Made by a program: the position numbers and the translations under genes. DNA of 64,000 bases from Pseudosulfitobacter sp. DSM 107133 (GTDB lineage Bacteria; Pseudomonadota; Alphaproteobacteria; Rhodobacterales; Rhodobacteraceae). Positions within the stretch are counted from its first letter, which is position 1. Every line of letters begins with the position of its first letter. Where the stretch lies: the NCBI RefSeq assembly GCF_022788695.1, contig NZ_CP085158.1, positions 62,001 through 126,000 on the forward strand, in the 5' to 3' direction. Below the pieces are notes generated by a model. That model saw nothing but the letters and a program-made list of their open reading frames with translations, was not told where the DNA came from and did not search any database. This document shows positions 34,744-43,933 of this stretch, piece by piece.

Positions 34744-36270
34744 CTAGTCTTTCCAGCTGTAAAGATAGTAGCGGGGAATTTCGTCACGGTGCGATGTGAA
34801 GTTTAAGTCATCGCTATAGGCATAAAACACACCAAAAGAGTTTAGTGGCACAATGTATGCTTGCTCCATTATGCGATCAATCGCCTGCTTATACAGTGCT
34901 TCTCGTACGGCAGGATCGTTGCTTTCGCTCGCCTTTGTTATCCACTCGGAAACCTCTTCATCGCCAGCGTAATCATCGAGCGTGCCCGTAAAGAAATTGT
35001 CGAGAATAGCGGATGCATCATTAATTGAATAGGATCCCCAGTCACCAAAGGAAATTGGAACGTTGCCTTCTTGAACCTTGGTGCGAAAAGCGGAGTATTG
35101 TAGTACTTGAATTGATGTAGAAATTCCGAGCTTACCCATGTATCCGCCCAATGCTTCGGCCCAAGAGGTTGGCTGGCGATATGCATAGAGTGAGGTAGGA
35201 AAACCGTCTGAATAACCTGCATCTGCCATCAGCTCTCTCGCGCGGTCTACGTCATAATCATACTGTTGGGCCCCTTGGTAGCAACCAAATTGAGTCGGAA
35301 AACAGAACGCCTTTAATGTTGTCGCCGATGGTGGGAAAAAGGCGTCGGCAAATTCTTCGCGGTTGATAGAATGTGCAATCGCCTGCCGCACGCGGACATC
35401 CTGCAGTGGTGATTCACCTGAGCGCCCCATGGTATCGAGGTTCATGTAACCCACGCGCATCGTTTCACCGGATGTGACCGTTAGGCCGGGTACAGAGGCT
35501 AAGTTTTCCACTTGGTCGGCTGGAACATACCACATCCAGTCTAACGACCCGGACATCAGCTCCGCCATTGCGGTAGTTTTATCTGCCGGGTAGGTAACAA
35601 CTACTCTTCCGATTTGCGGCATACCTTTTGGACTACCAGTCCAATAGTCTTCATTTATCATAAAACTTACCGACACGCCGGCTTCGATGGATTCAATCTT
35701 ATATGGTCCGGTACCAACCGGCGCGTTTGCCATTCCTTCCGGCCCGACTTCCGCATAATATTCATTTGGATAAATGGGCATTGCGCTGGACAAAAATTCT
35801 AAGGCCGCAGGGAAAACATTCGATAGATGAATCCTGACTTTGTACTGATCTACTTTTTCTACGTGATCGATCCAGCTACCAACCGTCGGATTAACGATTT
35901 TGTTGGCAGGGTTGGAAATGAAGTTAAATGTGTAAACAACATCGTCTGCGTCAAATGGCTCACCATTGTGGAAAAAAATGCCTTCCCGAAGTTCGAATTC
36001 GAGTGTCAGGTCATTAATCCAACGCCACTCCGTAGCTAGCGATGGTTGATATTCAAATGTATCGGGGTCCCTTTCAATAAGCTGATCCCACACCATACGA
36101 GAGAGCATAATGCCCGGACGATTTGCGTTGTAGTAGGAATCCGCATTGGTTAGCTGACCATCCCAAGCCACATTTAGGGTGTCGGTTGCCTTGTCGGCGA
36201 AGGCCGCACTTGCAATAAGAGCTGCGGAGGCTGCCGTCAAAGCTCCCAATTTTCGCATACTATTCTTCAT
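34744..36270 (-). CDS. dppA: Oligopeptide ABC transporter substrate-binding protein (SBP family 5)
   Basis: 508 residues from the ATG at 36270 with GGGAGAG upstream; a TTG two codons earlier is less likely. Sec signal peptide MRKLGALTAASAALIASAAF. Family 5 features: ERDPDTFEYQPSLATEWRWI near residue 70, FELREGIFFHNGEPFDADDV near 92, APVGTGPYKIESIEAG near 185. It captures peptides in the periplasm. First gene of the dppABCDF-dipeptidase operon, divergent from a LysR gene. The whole block is visibly richer in A+T than the acyl-CoA operons. Confidence 0.92.
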   Translation of the reverse strand: MKNSMRKLGALTAASAALIASAAFADKATDTLNVAWDGQLTNADSYYNANRPGIMLSRMVWDQLIERDPDTFEYQPSLATEWRWINDLTLEFELREGIFFHNGEPFDADDVVYTFNFISNPANKIVNPTVGSWIDHVEKVDQYKVRIHLSNVFPAALEFLSSAMPIYPNEYYAEVGPEGMANAPVGTGPYKIESIEAGVSVSFMINEDYWTGSPKGMPQIGRVVVTYPADKTTAMAELMSGSLDWMWYVPADQVENLASVPGLTVTSGETMRVGYMNLDTMGRSGESPLQDVRVRQAIAHSINREEFADAFFPPSATTLKAFCFPTQFGCYQGAQQYDYDVDRARELMADAGYSDGFPTSLYAYRQPTSWAEALGGYMGKLGISTSIQVLQYSAFRTKVQEGNVPISFGDWGSYSINDASAILDNFFTGTLDDYAGDEEVSEWITKASESNDPAVREALYKQAIDRIMEQAYIVPLNSFGVFYAYSDDLNFTSHRDEIPRYYLYSWKD

Positions 36271-36401
36271 TTTCAATCTCTCCCGCTTGTTGACTGCTTA
36301 TGTGGCGCTTCGCCTTTCCCTAAGGGGCGAAATCAACTATTTGTCGTCTAGCTCACTGTTCCTTTAGTTTTGGGGATATTGATGCTCCAATCAATAGCTA
36401 C

Positions 36402-37331
36402 ATGCGAGGAACGGTAGTGCGCAAACAAGCGAAAATTCGAGGGGACTGGAACGACTTGCGGTATTTTCTTGCTGTGGCAAGAGCGAGGCGTGTAACGGCA
36501 GCAGCTAGAGAACTTGGTGTGAACCACAGTACTGTCGAACGCCGTGTTTCAGCTCTAGAAATTTCAATGAAAACAAAGCTTTTTGACCGTTTACCAACAG
36601 GTTTTCTGCTGACAGAAAAAGGTGCTCAACTTTTGCCTTTCGCAGAAGAGATAGAGGCTCACTGGATGTTGGCTTCTGCAAGCATCGACGGATCAGATGA
36701 GCAAATGACGGGTGTTGTTCGTGTTTCGTCACCGGAAGGTTTTGGGGTGTTTTTCTTGGCACCACGGATGGTAAAGTTGTCTGTTGATTACCCGCAACTG
36801 GAACTGGAGCTCGTCCCTTCACCTTTGCCGATGAACCCTTCTAAACGCGAAGCAGACATAGCCATCAGCAGTATCCGTCCAGAAAGCGGCCACCTCTTGT
36901 CAAAAAAGCTGACCGATTACTCGTTTCACGTCTACGTTAGCAAGAGTTTCATTGCCCGTTATGGCACCCCGTTAACCCTAAAAGAACTTCGAAAATATCC
37001 TGTCTACGGCTACATTCGTGATCAATTATTCGGGCATGACCTCTATTATCTGTCCGATATTGACGATCAGCTAACCGCGAAACTCAGCAGCACGAATATT
37101 GTCGCGCAGTACATGATGACAACACAAGGATTTGGTGCTGGAGTTTTACCAAATTTCATTGGCTCTTCCGACCCAAATCTGGTGCGCATATTGCCCGAGC
37201 ATACGTTCTCTCGAAGCTATTATCTGATATATGCGAGCAACCTCGCTCGGCTGACTCGTGTACGAACCACTGTAGATGCTTTGACGTTGTGGGCAAAAGA
37301 CGCGAAGGAGATTCTTTTGTCCAAGGATTAG
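36402..37331 (+). CDS. LysR-family transcriptional regulator
   Basis: 309 residues. The helix-turn-helix reads WNDLRYFLAVARARRVTAAA and then ELGVNHSTVERRVSALE. The C-terminal effector domain is complete (VRVSSPEGFGVFFLAPRMVK near residue 108). It diverges from dppA across about 130 bases, so it probably controls the peptide operon. Its base composition matches that island. Confidence 0.9.
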   Translation: MRGTVVRKQAKIRGDWNDLRYFLAVARARRVTAAARELGVNHSTVERRVSALEISMKTKLFDRLPTGFLLTEKGAQLLPFAEEIEAHWMLASASIDGSDEQMTGVVRVSSPEGFGVFFLAPRMVKLSVDYPQLELELVPSPLPMNPSKREADIAISSIRPESGHLLSKKLTDYSFHVYVSKSFIARYGTPLTLKELRKYPVYGYIRDQLFGHDLYYLSDIDDQLTAKLSSTNIVAQYMMTTQGFGAGVLPNFIGSSDPNLVRILPEHTFSRSYYLIYASNLARLTRVRTTVDALTLWAKDAKEILLSKD

Positions 37332-38022
37332 AATGCAATTGAAACACTACCCACGGGTCCGAAGCGTCTTACTGATGCGTCAGCCTTTTACTTCAACTAC
37401 CGCGTTCCCAACCAAAGTTCCCGCTTCCACAGCCTCATGGGCGACGATCACACTCTTAAAATCAAAGGTTTTGGCAATGCGCGGGGTCAATTGGCCTTTA
37501 GCCAGCATTCGTGAAATATCTGCTATTGCGTCTGCTTTAGCTTCATCACTCATCGAATAGACAAATATCGGTTGGATCAGAATATTTCTGAAGGCCAGAG
37601 GGTAGAAAGGGATGGCCGGGGTTAGGTTCGTAGCGGTAGCGTATGATCCAACGCTGGCATTGATCTTTAAGACTGAGGGATATATCTCGGCATGAGCGGC
37701 AAAATCTACGTCTGCCACATGGTCAATTCCATTAGGGGCCTCATCAAGTAGGCGCGATTTCAGGTCCTCAGTGCGATAGTTGATGATAACATCGGCACCT
37801 GCCGCTTGCGCAATTTCGAATTTTTGGTCTGTGCTGACGGTGGCAAAAACGCGCGCCCCGGCAGCTTTGGCTATCTGGATTGCAGAATGTCCAACCGACC
37901 CGGCACCTCCAGTTACGAGGACAATTTTTCCCTTAACTGCACCGCCACACATCACTGCACGATGAGCTGTCATCGCTGGCACGCCAATGCAAGGTAAGCG
38001 TTCCCAGGAGGGCACTGTCGGT

Positions 38023-39582
38023 TCAGCTTGACGTCTTGGAGTTCCACGGGAGCAGATCGTCGATGGCGCTCTGTGGGTGACCATTGGCGATCGCTGTGAG
38101 GGTTGCCTTGAGATAGGCGAAGGGCTCGACGCCGTTGATCTTGCAGGTTTCGATCAGTGAGGCGATGCGGCCCCAGGCGATACCACCCTCGTCATGCCCA
38201 GCGAAGAGGGCGTTTTTCCGATTGAGGGTGATGGGGCGGATCAGGTTTTCGACGCGGTTGTTGTCGATCTCGACGCGCCCATCGGCCAAGAAGGTCTGCA
38301 GTCCGTCCCAGTGATTGTGGATGTAAGTCAGCTTTTCACCCAGCCGGGATTTGGCGGAGATCTTGCGGCGCTCAGCCTCCAGCCATTCACCGAATGCTGC
38401 GACCAGCGGGGCACTGCGGGCCTGACGGGCAGACAATCGCTGGCCGGGGGAGATGCCACGAATGTCAGCTTCGACGATATAGATTTCAGCGATGCGGCGC
38501 AGGCCTTCGGCGGCGATCTCTGAGCCATCGCGGTCAAAGACTTCCTTCAGCTTGCGGCGCGCATGCGCCCAGCAATGGGCCACCCGAATGGGGGCACCGC
38601 CCTTGCGCGTGGGTTTGGTCAGCCGGTTATAGCCCTGATAGCCGTCGATCTGCAGGATGCCGTCGAAGCCTGTCAGGAAGGTTTCGGCATTCGCGCCCGC
38701 CCGACCGGGGGCATAGAAGTAAACCACACCGGGCGGATCTTCACCGCCCCATGGTCGGTCATCGCGGGCCAGTGCCCAGAGATAGCCAGTTTTGGTTTTA
38801 CCGCGCCCCGGATCCAGCACCGGGGCCGTGGTTTCGTCCATGAACAGTTTGTTGGATCGTTTCAGGTGTTCGGCCAGCCGGTCGACGACGGGCTTGAGGT
38901 GGAAGGCCGCCTTGCCGACCCAGTCCGCCAGCACAGCGCGGTGCAGATCAAGACCCGCACGCGCCAGGATCTGGCTTTGGCGGTATAATGGCAGATGATC
39001 CGCATACTTGCTGACCAGCACATTGGCGATGGTGGCCTCGGTCGGCAGGGCACCCATGATCAGATGCGATGGTGCGGGAGCCTGGGTCACGCCGTCGGTG
39101 CAGGTCCGGCAGGCGTATTTCGGGCGCACGGTGACAATGACGCGCAACTGCGCCGGCACGATGTCCAGCCGCTCACTGCGGTCTTCCCCGATCTTGTGCA
39201 TGACGCCGCAGCCGCAAGGGCAGCTCAGGCTGTCAGGTTCGATGACTTCTTCGATGCGCGGCAGTGCGGCCGGTAGATTGCCGATGGTGCGCTTTGGCGC
39301 AGATTTGGTTGTCGTCTTGTCACCTGTCTGAGCGGCCAGTTGGTCCTTCTGCACCTCGACCTCAGCCAGGGCGATGGACAGATCCTCGAACGCCAGCTGC
39401 CGCTCATCCTCGGTCAGCTTTTCCGACCGTTTGCCATGTAGGGCATGGTTCAGCTCCGCAATCAGGTGCTCTTGCCGTTGGGTGATTTCCGTAAGCGCCG
39501 CTACCTTTTCCATCAACGCCAAAACCGCCGCACGCTGCGCAGCAGGGATGGTGGATAGGTCAATGGCGGGTGTCGTGATCAT
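38023..39582 (-). CDS. tnpC: IS66-family transposase TnpC
   Basis: 519 residues from MITTPAIDL. A leucine-rich helix comes first, then a zinc-finger-like CPCGCGVMHKIGEDRSERLD near residue 133. The DDE core has KLFMDETTAPVLDPGRGKTK near 245, GILQIDGYQGYNRLTKPTRK near 310 and VENLIRPITLNRKNALFAGH near 445. The C-terminal IS66 domain (AYLKATLTAIANGHPQSAID) is complete. It is the catalytic subunit. Confidence 0.95.
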   Translation of the reverse strand: MITTPAIDLSTIPAAQRAAVLALMEKVAALTEITQRQEHLIAELNHALHGKRSEKLTEDERQLAFEDLSIALAEVEVQKDQLAAQTGDKTTTKSAPKRTIGNLPAALPRIEEVIEPDSLSCPCGCGVMHKIGEDRSERLDIVPAQLRVIVTVRPKYACRTCTDGVTQAPAPSHLIMGALPTEATIANVLVSKYADHLPLYRQSQILARAGLDLHRAVLADWVGKAAFHLKPVVDRLAEHLKRSNKLFMDETTAPVLDPGRGKTKTGYLWALARDDRPWGGEDPPGVVYFYAPGRAGANAETFLTGFDGILQIDGYQGYNRLTKPTRKGGAPIRVAHCWAHARRKLKEVFDRDGSEIAAEGLRRIAEIYIVEADIRGISPGQRLSARQARSAPLVAAFGEWLEAERRKISAKSRLGEKLTYIHNHWDGLQTFLADGRVEIDNNRVENLIRPITLNRKNALFAGHDEGGIAWGRIASLIETCKINGVEPFAYLKATLTAIANGHPQSAIDDLLPWNSKTSS

Positions 39583-39636
39583 GCCATCAGGATACGATAA
39601 AACCCCATTAAAAACACACAAAAGACAGCGGTTGAT

Positions 39637-39990
39637 TCACTCTGCCGCAGCAGGTGGGCGCATCTCCAGAGCCTTGACCTTGCGCCAGTCCAGACCGGCA
39701 AACAGGGCCTCGAACTGGGCGTGGTTCAGCGCCATCATCCCGTCCTTGATCGCCGGCCAGGTGAAGGTCGCTTCTTCCAGCCGCTTATAAGCCATCACCA
39801 ATCCGGTGCCGTCCCAATACAAAAGCTTCAGCCGATCCGCCCGGCGCGAGCGGAACACAAAAACCGTGCCGGTGAACGGATCCTTGCGCAGCACCGACGA
39901 CACGATCGACGCCAGCCCATCATGACCTTTCCTGAAGTCCACAGGCTGCGTCGAGACCAGAACCCGCACACGGTTTGATGGGAACATCAT
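39637..39990 (-). CDS. tnpB: IS66 accessory protein TnpB (Orf2)
   Basis: 117 residues. It has the diagnostic VRVLVSTQPVDFRKGHDGLA start, then FTGTVFVFRSRRADRLKLLY and WDGTGLVMAYKRLEEATFTW. It overlaps tnpA by 4 bases. It is required for IS66 transposition in studied members; its biochemical role is not settled. Confidence 0.95.
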   Translation of the reverse strand: MMFPSNRVRVLVSTQPVDFRKGHDGLASIVSSVLRKDPFTGTVFVFRSRRADRLKLLYWDGTGLVMAYKRLEEATFTWPAIKDGMMALNHAQFEALFAGLDWRKVKALEMRPPAAAE

Positions 39991-40418
39991 GGCTGACCCT
40001 CGATTGCCCGCACGATCTCGGCAACCCGGGTCGAACTGGTCGTGCCATCGAGCCGGACTGTCACACGACCAATCGCAATCTCGATGGAGGTATGGGATGA
40101 CTCGTCAGGCTTCGCGGACCGCCCCGCAACGGCCGACATATGCGCACAGCCGCCACCATCCGAGACTACGAGTGGCGCAAAACTAAAGGCGTCGTCATCG
40201 CCCGCAGGCAAAACCAACCGGCCATCGCGTGCTTGACTCCGCCATTCCGACAAATGGTTCGCCCGAAGCCCATACCGCGCCGCAACTGCATTCACGCTCA
40301 CGCCCGGCTGCAAACTCTCAGCCACGATCCGTGCTTTGACCTCATTGGGCCACCGCTTCTGGCCATTGGCCCGTATCTCCACCCCGTAGTCCATGAGAAA
40401 CTCTACCGTAGTCGCCAT
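39987..40418 (-). CDS. tnpA: IS66 accessory protein TnpA (Orf1)
   Basis: 143 residues from the ATG at 40418 with GGGAG upstream. A helix-turn-helix of the transposase_8 type is seen: RWPNEVKARIVAESLQPGVS, then VNAVAARYGLRANHLSEWRS. The C-terminus (IEIAIGRVTVRLDGTTSSTR) is typical of IS66 Orf1. Confidence 0.92.
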   Translation of the reverse strand: MATTVEFLMDYGVEIRANGQKRWPNEVKARIVAESLQPGVSVNAVAARYGLRANHLSEWRSQARDGRLVLPAGDDDAFSFAPLVVSDGGGCAHMSAVAGRSAKPDESSHTSIEIAIGRVTVRLDGTTSSTRVAEIVRAIEGQP

Positions 40419-41185
40419 CGCGAAACTCCCGCCCAATATCCGTCAGAAACGGAGTCGCAGCTCAGGCGAAAACTGGGAAGGTGTTGTCCAGGCAACGCTT
40501 ACAATGCAAGCACCCTGTTCGAAGGTTGCCGGCTCTGGCAGCTCGATGGCTAGGTCCGATGATACACAAACATACTGTGCGGCCGTGCCGTTCACACCTT
40601 GTCCCAACCCATCACTAGACCGGTTGACGTTGTAGAGCCACACACGCTGACCGACACGGCGTGCATCAATATCGCTTCCGACTGCTTCGATCACTCCCGC
40701 ACCGTCATTATGGACCAAAACTTTGTCTGCAACCATTGGGCCCTGTGCACCACCTCGCAATTTGGAATCTGACGGATTGATGCCCGAAGCCTTTATCGCA
40801 ACCAGTACTTGACCGGCCATTGGTGCCGGAACGTCAATCTCTTGAATGGATAAGGTATCAACAGCTGCGCCTCGGGCGGTGTTATAGACTGCTAACATAA
40901 TAATGTCTCCGCTTGGTATTTGTGTCAGTTTCCGCCAATTTTCTCGTCGATCAACGAGCTTGGACCCCGCCTGTGTATTGGACAGGATTTTTCATCACTG
41001 CGCTCCCTACCTTTCAAAAGTCTGTGGAAGTCGCTTTGGGCTTGCTCATCAGTGCATCTCGTACCTCGACATTGTAGCGGGTAGCTCGTGGTGAATTGGG
41101 CTAATATTTCAAAGAATCCTTGGTTTATTGGTTGGAACAGCCAGAATCTTATCTTAATGCACGTAGAAACGCTAAGGAACTCCAC

Positions 41186-41650
41186 ATGAGACAAAAACTC
41201 GACGAAATTGACATCAAGATACTCAATGAATTGCAAAAGGACGCGCGGTTATCCCTACAAGAACTGAGCGAGCGGGTTAATCTATCTCCATCTCCTTGCT
41301 CGCGGCGCATCCGCATCATGGAAAGTAACGGCGTTATCACCGGCTATACTGTCCATATCGACGAGCGAAAACTGGGATACGATATGAATATCTTCGTGTC
41401 TGTAAAGCTAGATCACCAGACTGATAATCGCCTTGTCTGCTTTGAACGAGAAGTTGCACTGTGCCCCGAAATAGTCGATTGCTGGCTGATGACAGGTAAC
41501 AGAGATTATCTTTTAAGGATATCTGTCGAGGGGCTTGAAGAGTTCGAGCACTTTCTAACGTCGCGTCTAACCAAAATAGATGGAGTGGCATCACTCGAAT
41601 CATCCATCCCAATTCGGCGGGTCAAAGATAGTATGACACGTCTTGATTGA
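41186..41650 (+). CDS. Lrp/AsnC-family transcriptional regulator
   Basis: 154 residues from the ATG at 41186 with AAGGA upstream. Helix-turn-helix LDEIDIKILNELQKDARLSL, then QELSERVNLSPSPCSRRIRI. The RAM ligand domain follows (MNIFVSVKLDHQTDNRLVCF; EIVDCWLMTGNRDYLLRISV). It diverges from the broken oxidoreductase gene over 287 bases and converges on the LysR gene, ending 19 bases from it. Confidence 0.92.
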   Translation: MRQKLDEIDIKILNELQKDARLSLQELSERVNLSPSPCSRRIRIMESNGVITGYTVHIDERKLGYDMNIFVSVKLDHQTDNRLVCFEREVALCPEIVDCWLMTGNRDYLLRISVEGLEEFEHFLTSRLTKIDGVASLESSIPIRRVKDSMTRLD

Positions 41651-41669
41651 AAAAGGAGACAATCCATGG

Positions 41670-42491
41670 TCATTCACCGGGTGATACTGCAAGTTTAGCC
41701 GCGAGATCAGAGGCAAAAGCAGTTTTCCGATGGGATATTCCAATGGTCCTTTGCCCAATGTCCGAGCCCTCGATTGGTCGTACAACGACTCCGGTATGAG
41801 CATTTCCATGAGACATAGGTACAAAGGCCAATCCAAGTCCAGCCGCAATGAGATCCAGAACCTGATTGTCATTAACAGCCCGAGCAAGTGAATGAGGGCG
41901 ATCTGGGCCGAGTAAATCTACCCGGTCAGAGTTTGGGCAGTAGGGGCGGTGTATAGTGGGCTGCTGGAGAATCTCCTCGAGGTGCAAGACATCAGTCGAT
42001 GCGAGGGGGTGATGGATTGCTATCGCCACGCCATAGTTTTCGGTCAGTATTGGTAGAAATCCGTGGCCCTTGGGGACACAAGTTTGAGCAACGTATGAGA
42101 TATCGCTGTCCTCCGGTGACGCCGTAAAGCTGAACTCCAAATTTCCCGCTTTGCGGACAACGCTCTGCATAGAAGATGCTAGCGATCCCAACAGAATATC
42201 AGGATAGCAGTAGACCCGTACTTTGTGGTGGGGCTGACGGCGCATTTTGCCTTCAAGTGCATAAAGCTCGGTAACACTCCCTGCTGCATCCCTATAAAGT
42301 TGCTCACCCTTCGCCGTTGGCGTTAGCCCAGCCCGTGATCGACGGAACAATGGTTCTCCTATGTGGCCTTCCAGTTTCTTGATTGCGATCGAGACTGTCG
42401 GCTGGCTCACATCATTGACCTTTGCAGCCTGACTGAACGTGCCCGTCTCAAAAGCACTCAGAAAATATCTCAAGGTTGCTAGCTCAAACAT
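41670..42491 (-). CDS. LysR-family transcriptional regulator
   Basis: 273 residues, a little short for LysR (usually about 300). The helix-turn-helix is complete: FELATLRYFLSAFETGTFSQ, then AAKVNDVSQPTVSIAIKKLE. The effector domain ends early after LAAKLAVSPGE. It diverges from the NTF2-like gene with 94 bases between them. That gap has two AGTGAAT direct repeats and a TATGT-6-ACATA pair that could bind the regulator. Confidence 0.9.
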   Translation of the reverse strand: MFELATLRYFLSAFETGTFSQAAKVNDVSQPTVSIAIKKLEGHIGEPLFRRSRAGLTPTAKGEQLYRDAAGSVTELYALEGKMRRQPHHKVRVYCYPDILLGSLASSMQSVVRKAGNLEFSFTASPEDSDISYVAQTCVPKGHGFLPILTENYGVAIAIHHPLASTDVLHLEEILQQPTIHRPYCPNSDRVDLLGPDRPHSLARAVNDNQVLDLIAAGLGLAFVPMSHGNAHTGVVVRPIEGSDIGQRTIGISHRKTAFASDLAAKLAVSPGE

Positions 42492-42585
42492 AGTGAATGC
42501 CTATACAGTGAATAGATTACATCGATATTGATAATGCATATGTTGAGTGACATATCTTGTCTACAGAAATCAAAGGATATGAACA

Positions 42586-42999
42586 ATGACCGCAACGATA
42601 ACCACCACCGGTCCCACAGACACTGCAATCGGGCAGCTAATGCACAAGTTTACGCAAGGCGACTCTTCAATGCTAACGCACGTAGCAGATGATATCGACT
42701 TCAAGATTGAGCACTACAAGGATGACTTGGACACGAGCTGGCAGTCTGCCAGCTCGATTGAAGGGCTTATGGAAGTTCTTGGGCGGCTCAGTGCCGAGGT
42801 GTTTCCTAAAGGAACGTTGGCACTCGCTATCGATACCTCTAGCCTAGGCGATGGATGGCATCTTACTCGCTTTAACCAGCAGTTTTTTTATGGTGAACGG
42901 CAATGTGAAGTCACGAGTGTAACCCATATCATTTCCCATGAATTTGATGGAAAAGTCGACTATTTCCGTGAAAATGTGACTAATGTCATCGACGTCTGA
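42586..42999 (+). CDS. NTF2-like/SnoaL-like small protein
   Basis: 137 residues, no signal peptide. The pattern of an N-terminal helix (AIGQLMHKFTQGDSSMLTHV), an aromatic middle and a C-terminal strand pair (HIISHEFDGKVDYFRENVTN) fits the NTF2 fold of SnoaL-like proteins, which bind or isomerise small hydrophobic compounds. No catalytic residue can be assigned. It is probably the target of the divergent LysR. An insertion-sequence scrap follows 47 bases after its stop. Confidence 0.65.
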   Translation: MTATITTTGPTDTAIGQLMHKFTQGDSSMLTHVADDIDFKIEHYKDDLDTSWQSASSIEGLMEVLGRLSAEVFPKGTLALAIDTSSLGDGWHLTRFNQQFFYGERQCEVTSVTHIISHEFDGKVDYFRENVTNVIDV

Positions 43000-43046
43000 T
43001 TGAACCGTGGCACAGTAGAGAGAAACTCACTCAAATCAATGATCTC

Positions 43047-43189
43047 AGCACGATCCTGGACGATTACAGCCGCTACATCATCATCTCATGGAAACTCTGC
43101 GCCAACATGCGGGCTCAGACGGATACGTTGGACTTGGCTTTAGAAGCATCGGGTTGCGATCAGGTTTGTGTCGTCCACAAGCAACTAAA
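43047..43189 (+). pseudogene. Fragment of an IS3-type (rve) transposase core
   Basis: About 48 codons read STILDDYSRYIIISWKLCAN, then TDTLDLALEASGCDQVCVVH. They match the first catalytic-Asp region of IS3-like transposases (ILDDYSRYIIAWKL). Neither end of the gene remains; the similarity stops before the second Asp. It is a relic of a deleted insertion sequence. Confidence 0.65.
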
Positions 43190-43285
43190 GGAAAGTAATG
43201 CCTTTTCGTCGGAAATGACAACACGAGCAAGCTTGCTGTGACCCAGTTCGACGAAAAGGCTGACCGGCCCTCCGCATTGGATTTC

Positions 43286-43494
43286 CTAAACAAAGACAGA
43301 AAATTCATCACCCAAAGTGGTTTCATCAATCAGCGCCGCATAGCCAGTGATCACCCCGGCATTTTCCAGCCTGCGCGCCACTGGCGACGGGCTCAGGCCG
43401 ACACTTTCGGCCAGTTCATTGATCGTAACGCGTCCATTCTGCTGCAGGCATGCAGGATGCTCGCTTCGTAAGAATCACAATTGGCGGATTTCAC
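43286..43494 (-). pseudogene. Truncated and frameshifted Lrp/AsnC-family regulator
   Basis: Reading from a GTG at 43494, the start matches an Lrp N-terminus (ASILHA), then shifts by one base around 43450. It continues as LQQNGRVTINELAESVGLSP, then SPVARRLENAGVITGYAALI and a stop at 43286. The RAM domain is missing and the DNA after it is unrelated. It diverges from the transketolase-like stub, so the two may once have been a regulator and its target. Confidence 0.7.
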
Positions 43495-43621
43495 CAAGTA
43501 TCTCTCAAATTGCGATGCATATCACCAAGTGCTGGATATAAACGGAGATAAATAGGCGAGAAATTCTAAAGTTTTGGCGGTAATCTCGTGAGAACGCAAT
43601 CTTCTCCCGTGAGGACCAACA

Positions 43622-43933
43622 ATGACATCTGACACAGCCCACCTCGAAACCCTACAGGACCGCCTACTCTGGCTGTCGCACTGGATGATTCACCACGCCA
43701 ATCACATCCGACCGAAGGAAGACGGAATCAAGATTGGGGGGCATCAGGCTAGCTCTGCGTCGATGGTTTCGATCATGACGGCGCTCTACTTTTCTGCGCT
43801 GAGTCCGGAAGACCGCGTGGCGGTCAAGCCGCATGCCTCGCCGATCTTTCACGCCATGCAATACCTGATGGGCAATCAGACGTTGGACAAGATGAAGAAC
43901 TTTCGCGGTTTCGAGGGCGTGCAAAGCTATCCC
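43622..43933 (+). pseudogene. N-terminal stub of a transketolase/pyruvate dehydrogenase E1-like gene
   Basis: About 104 codons resemble the start of thiamine-diphosphate enzymes of the transketolase/AceE group: KIGGHQASSASMVSIMTALY, then VAVKPHASPIFHAMQYLMGN and NFRGFEGVQSYP. The similarity stops after QSYP at about 43933, where an IS21 end begins. The remaining several hundred residues are absent. The open frame runs on to 43987 in IS sequence. Confidence 0.8.

Larger units (their letters stand above)
37994..40502. mobile_element. IS66-family insertion sequence
   Basis: 2509 bp starting GTAAGCGTTCCCAGGAGGG at the left and ending with the complement of GTAAGCGTTGCCTGGACAAC at the right. It is flanked by an exact 8-base target duplication AATGCAAG (37986-37993 and 40503-40510), the IS66 norm. 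It holds three minus-strand genes in the order tnpA, tnpB, tnpC. Confidence 0.96.
37380..40898 (-). pseudogene. Zinc-independent alcohol dehydrogenase/quinone oxidoreductase split by IS66
   Basis: The N-terminal 132 codons (40898 to 40503) hold a GroES-like domain: VLVAIKASGINPSDSKLRGG and then DGAGVIEAVGSDIDARRVGQ. The C-terminal part (37985 to 37380) holds the NADPH Rossmann fold: VLVTGGAGSVGHSAIQIAKA, then AAGADVIINYRTEDL. Joining them after removal of the IS66 element and one 8-base duplication gives FEQGACI-GVPAMTAHRAV in a single 333-codon frame, the normal length. No structural zinc loop is visible, so it belongs to the QOR-like subgroup. It is inactive as it stands. Confidence 0.92.

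Noticed and set aside
40443..40502. Last codons of the oxidoreductase N-terminal open frame
   Set aside because: They lie inside the right end of IS66 and are not native to the gene.
43238..43471. 77-codon plus-strand open frame
   Set aside because: It is the antisense of the Lrp stub, whose minus-strand reading matches a known family far better.
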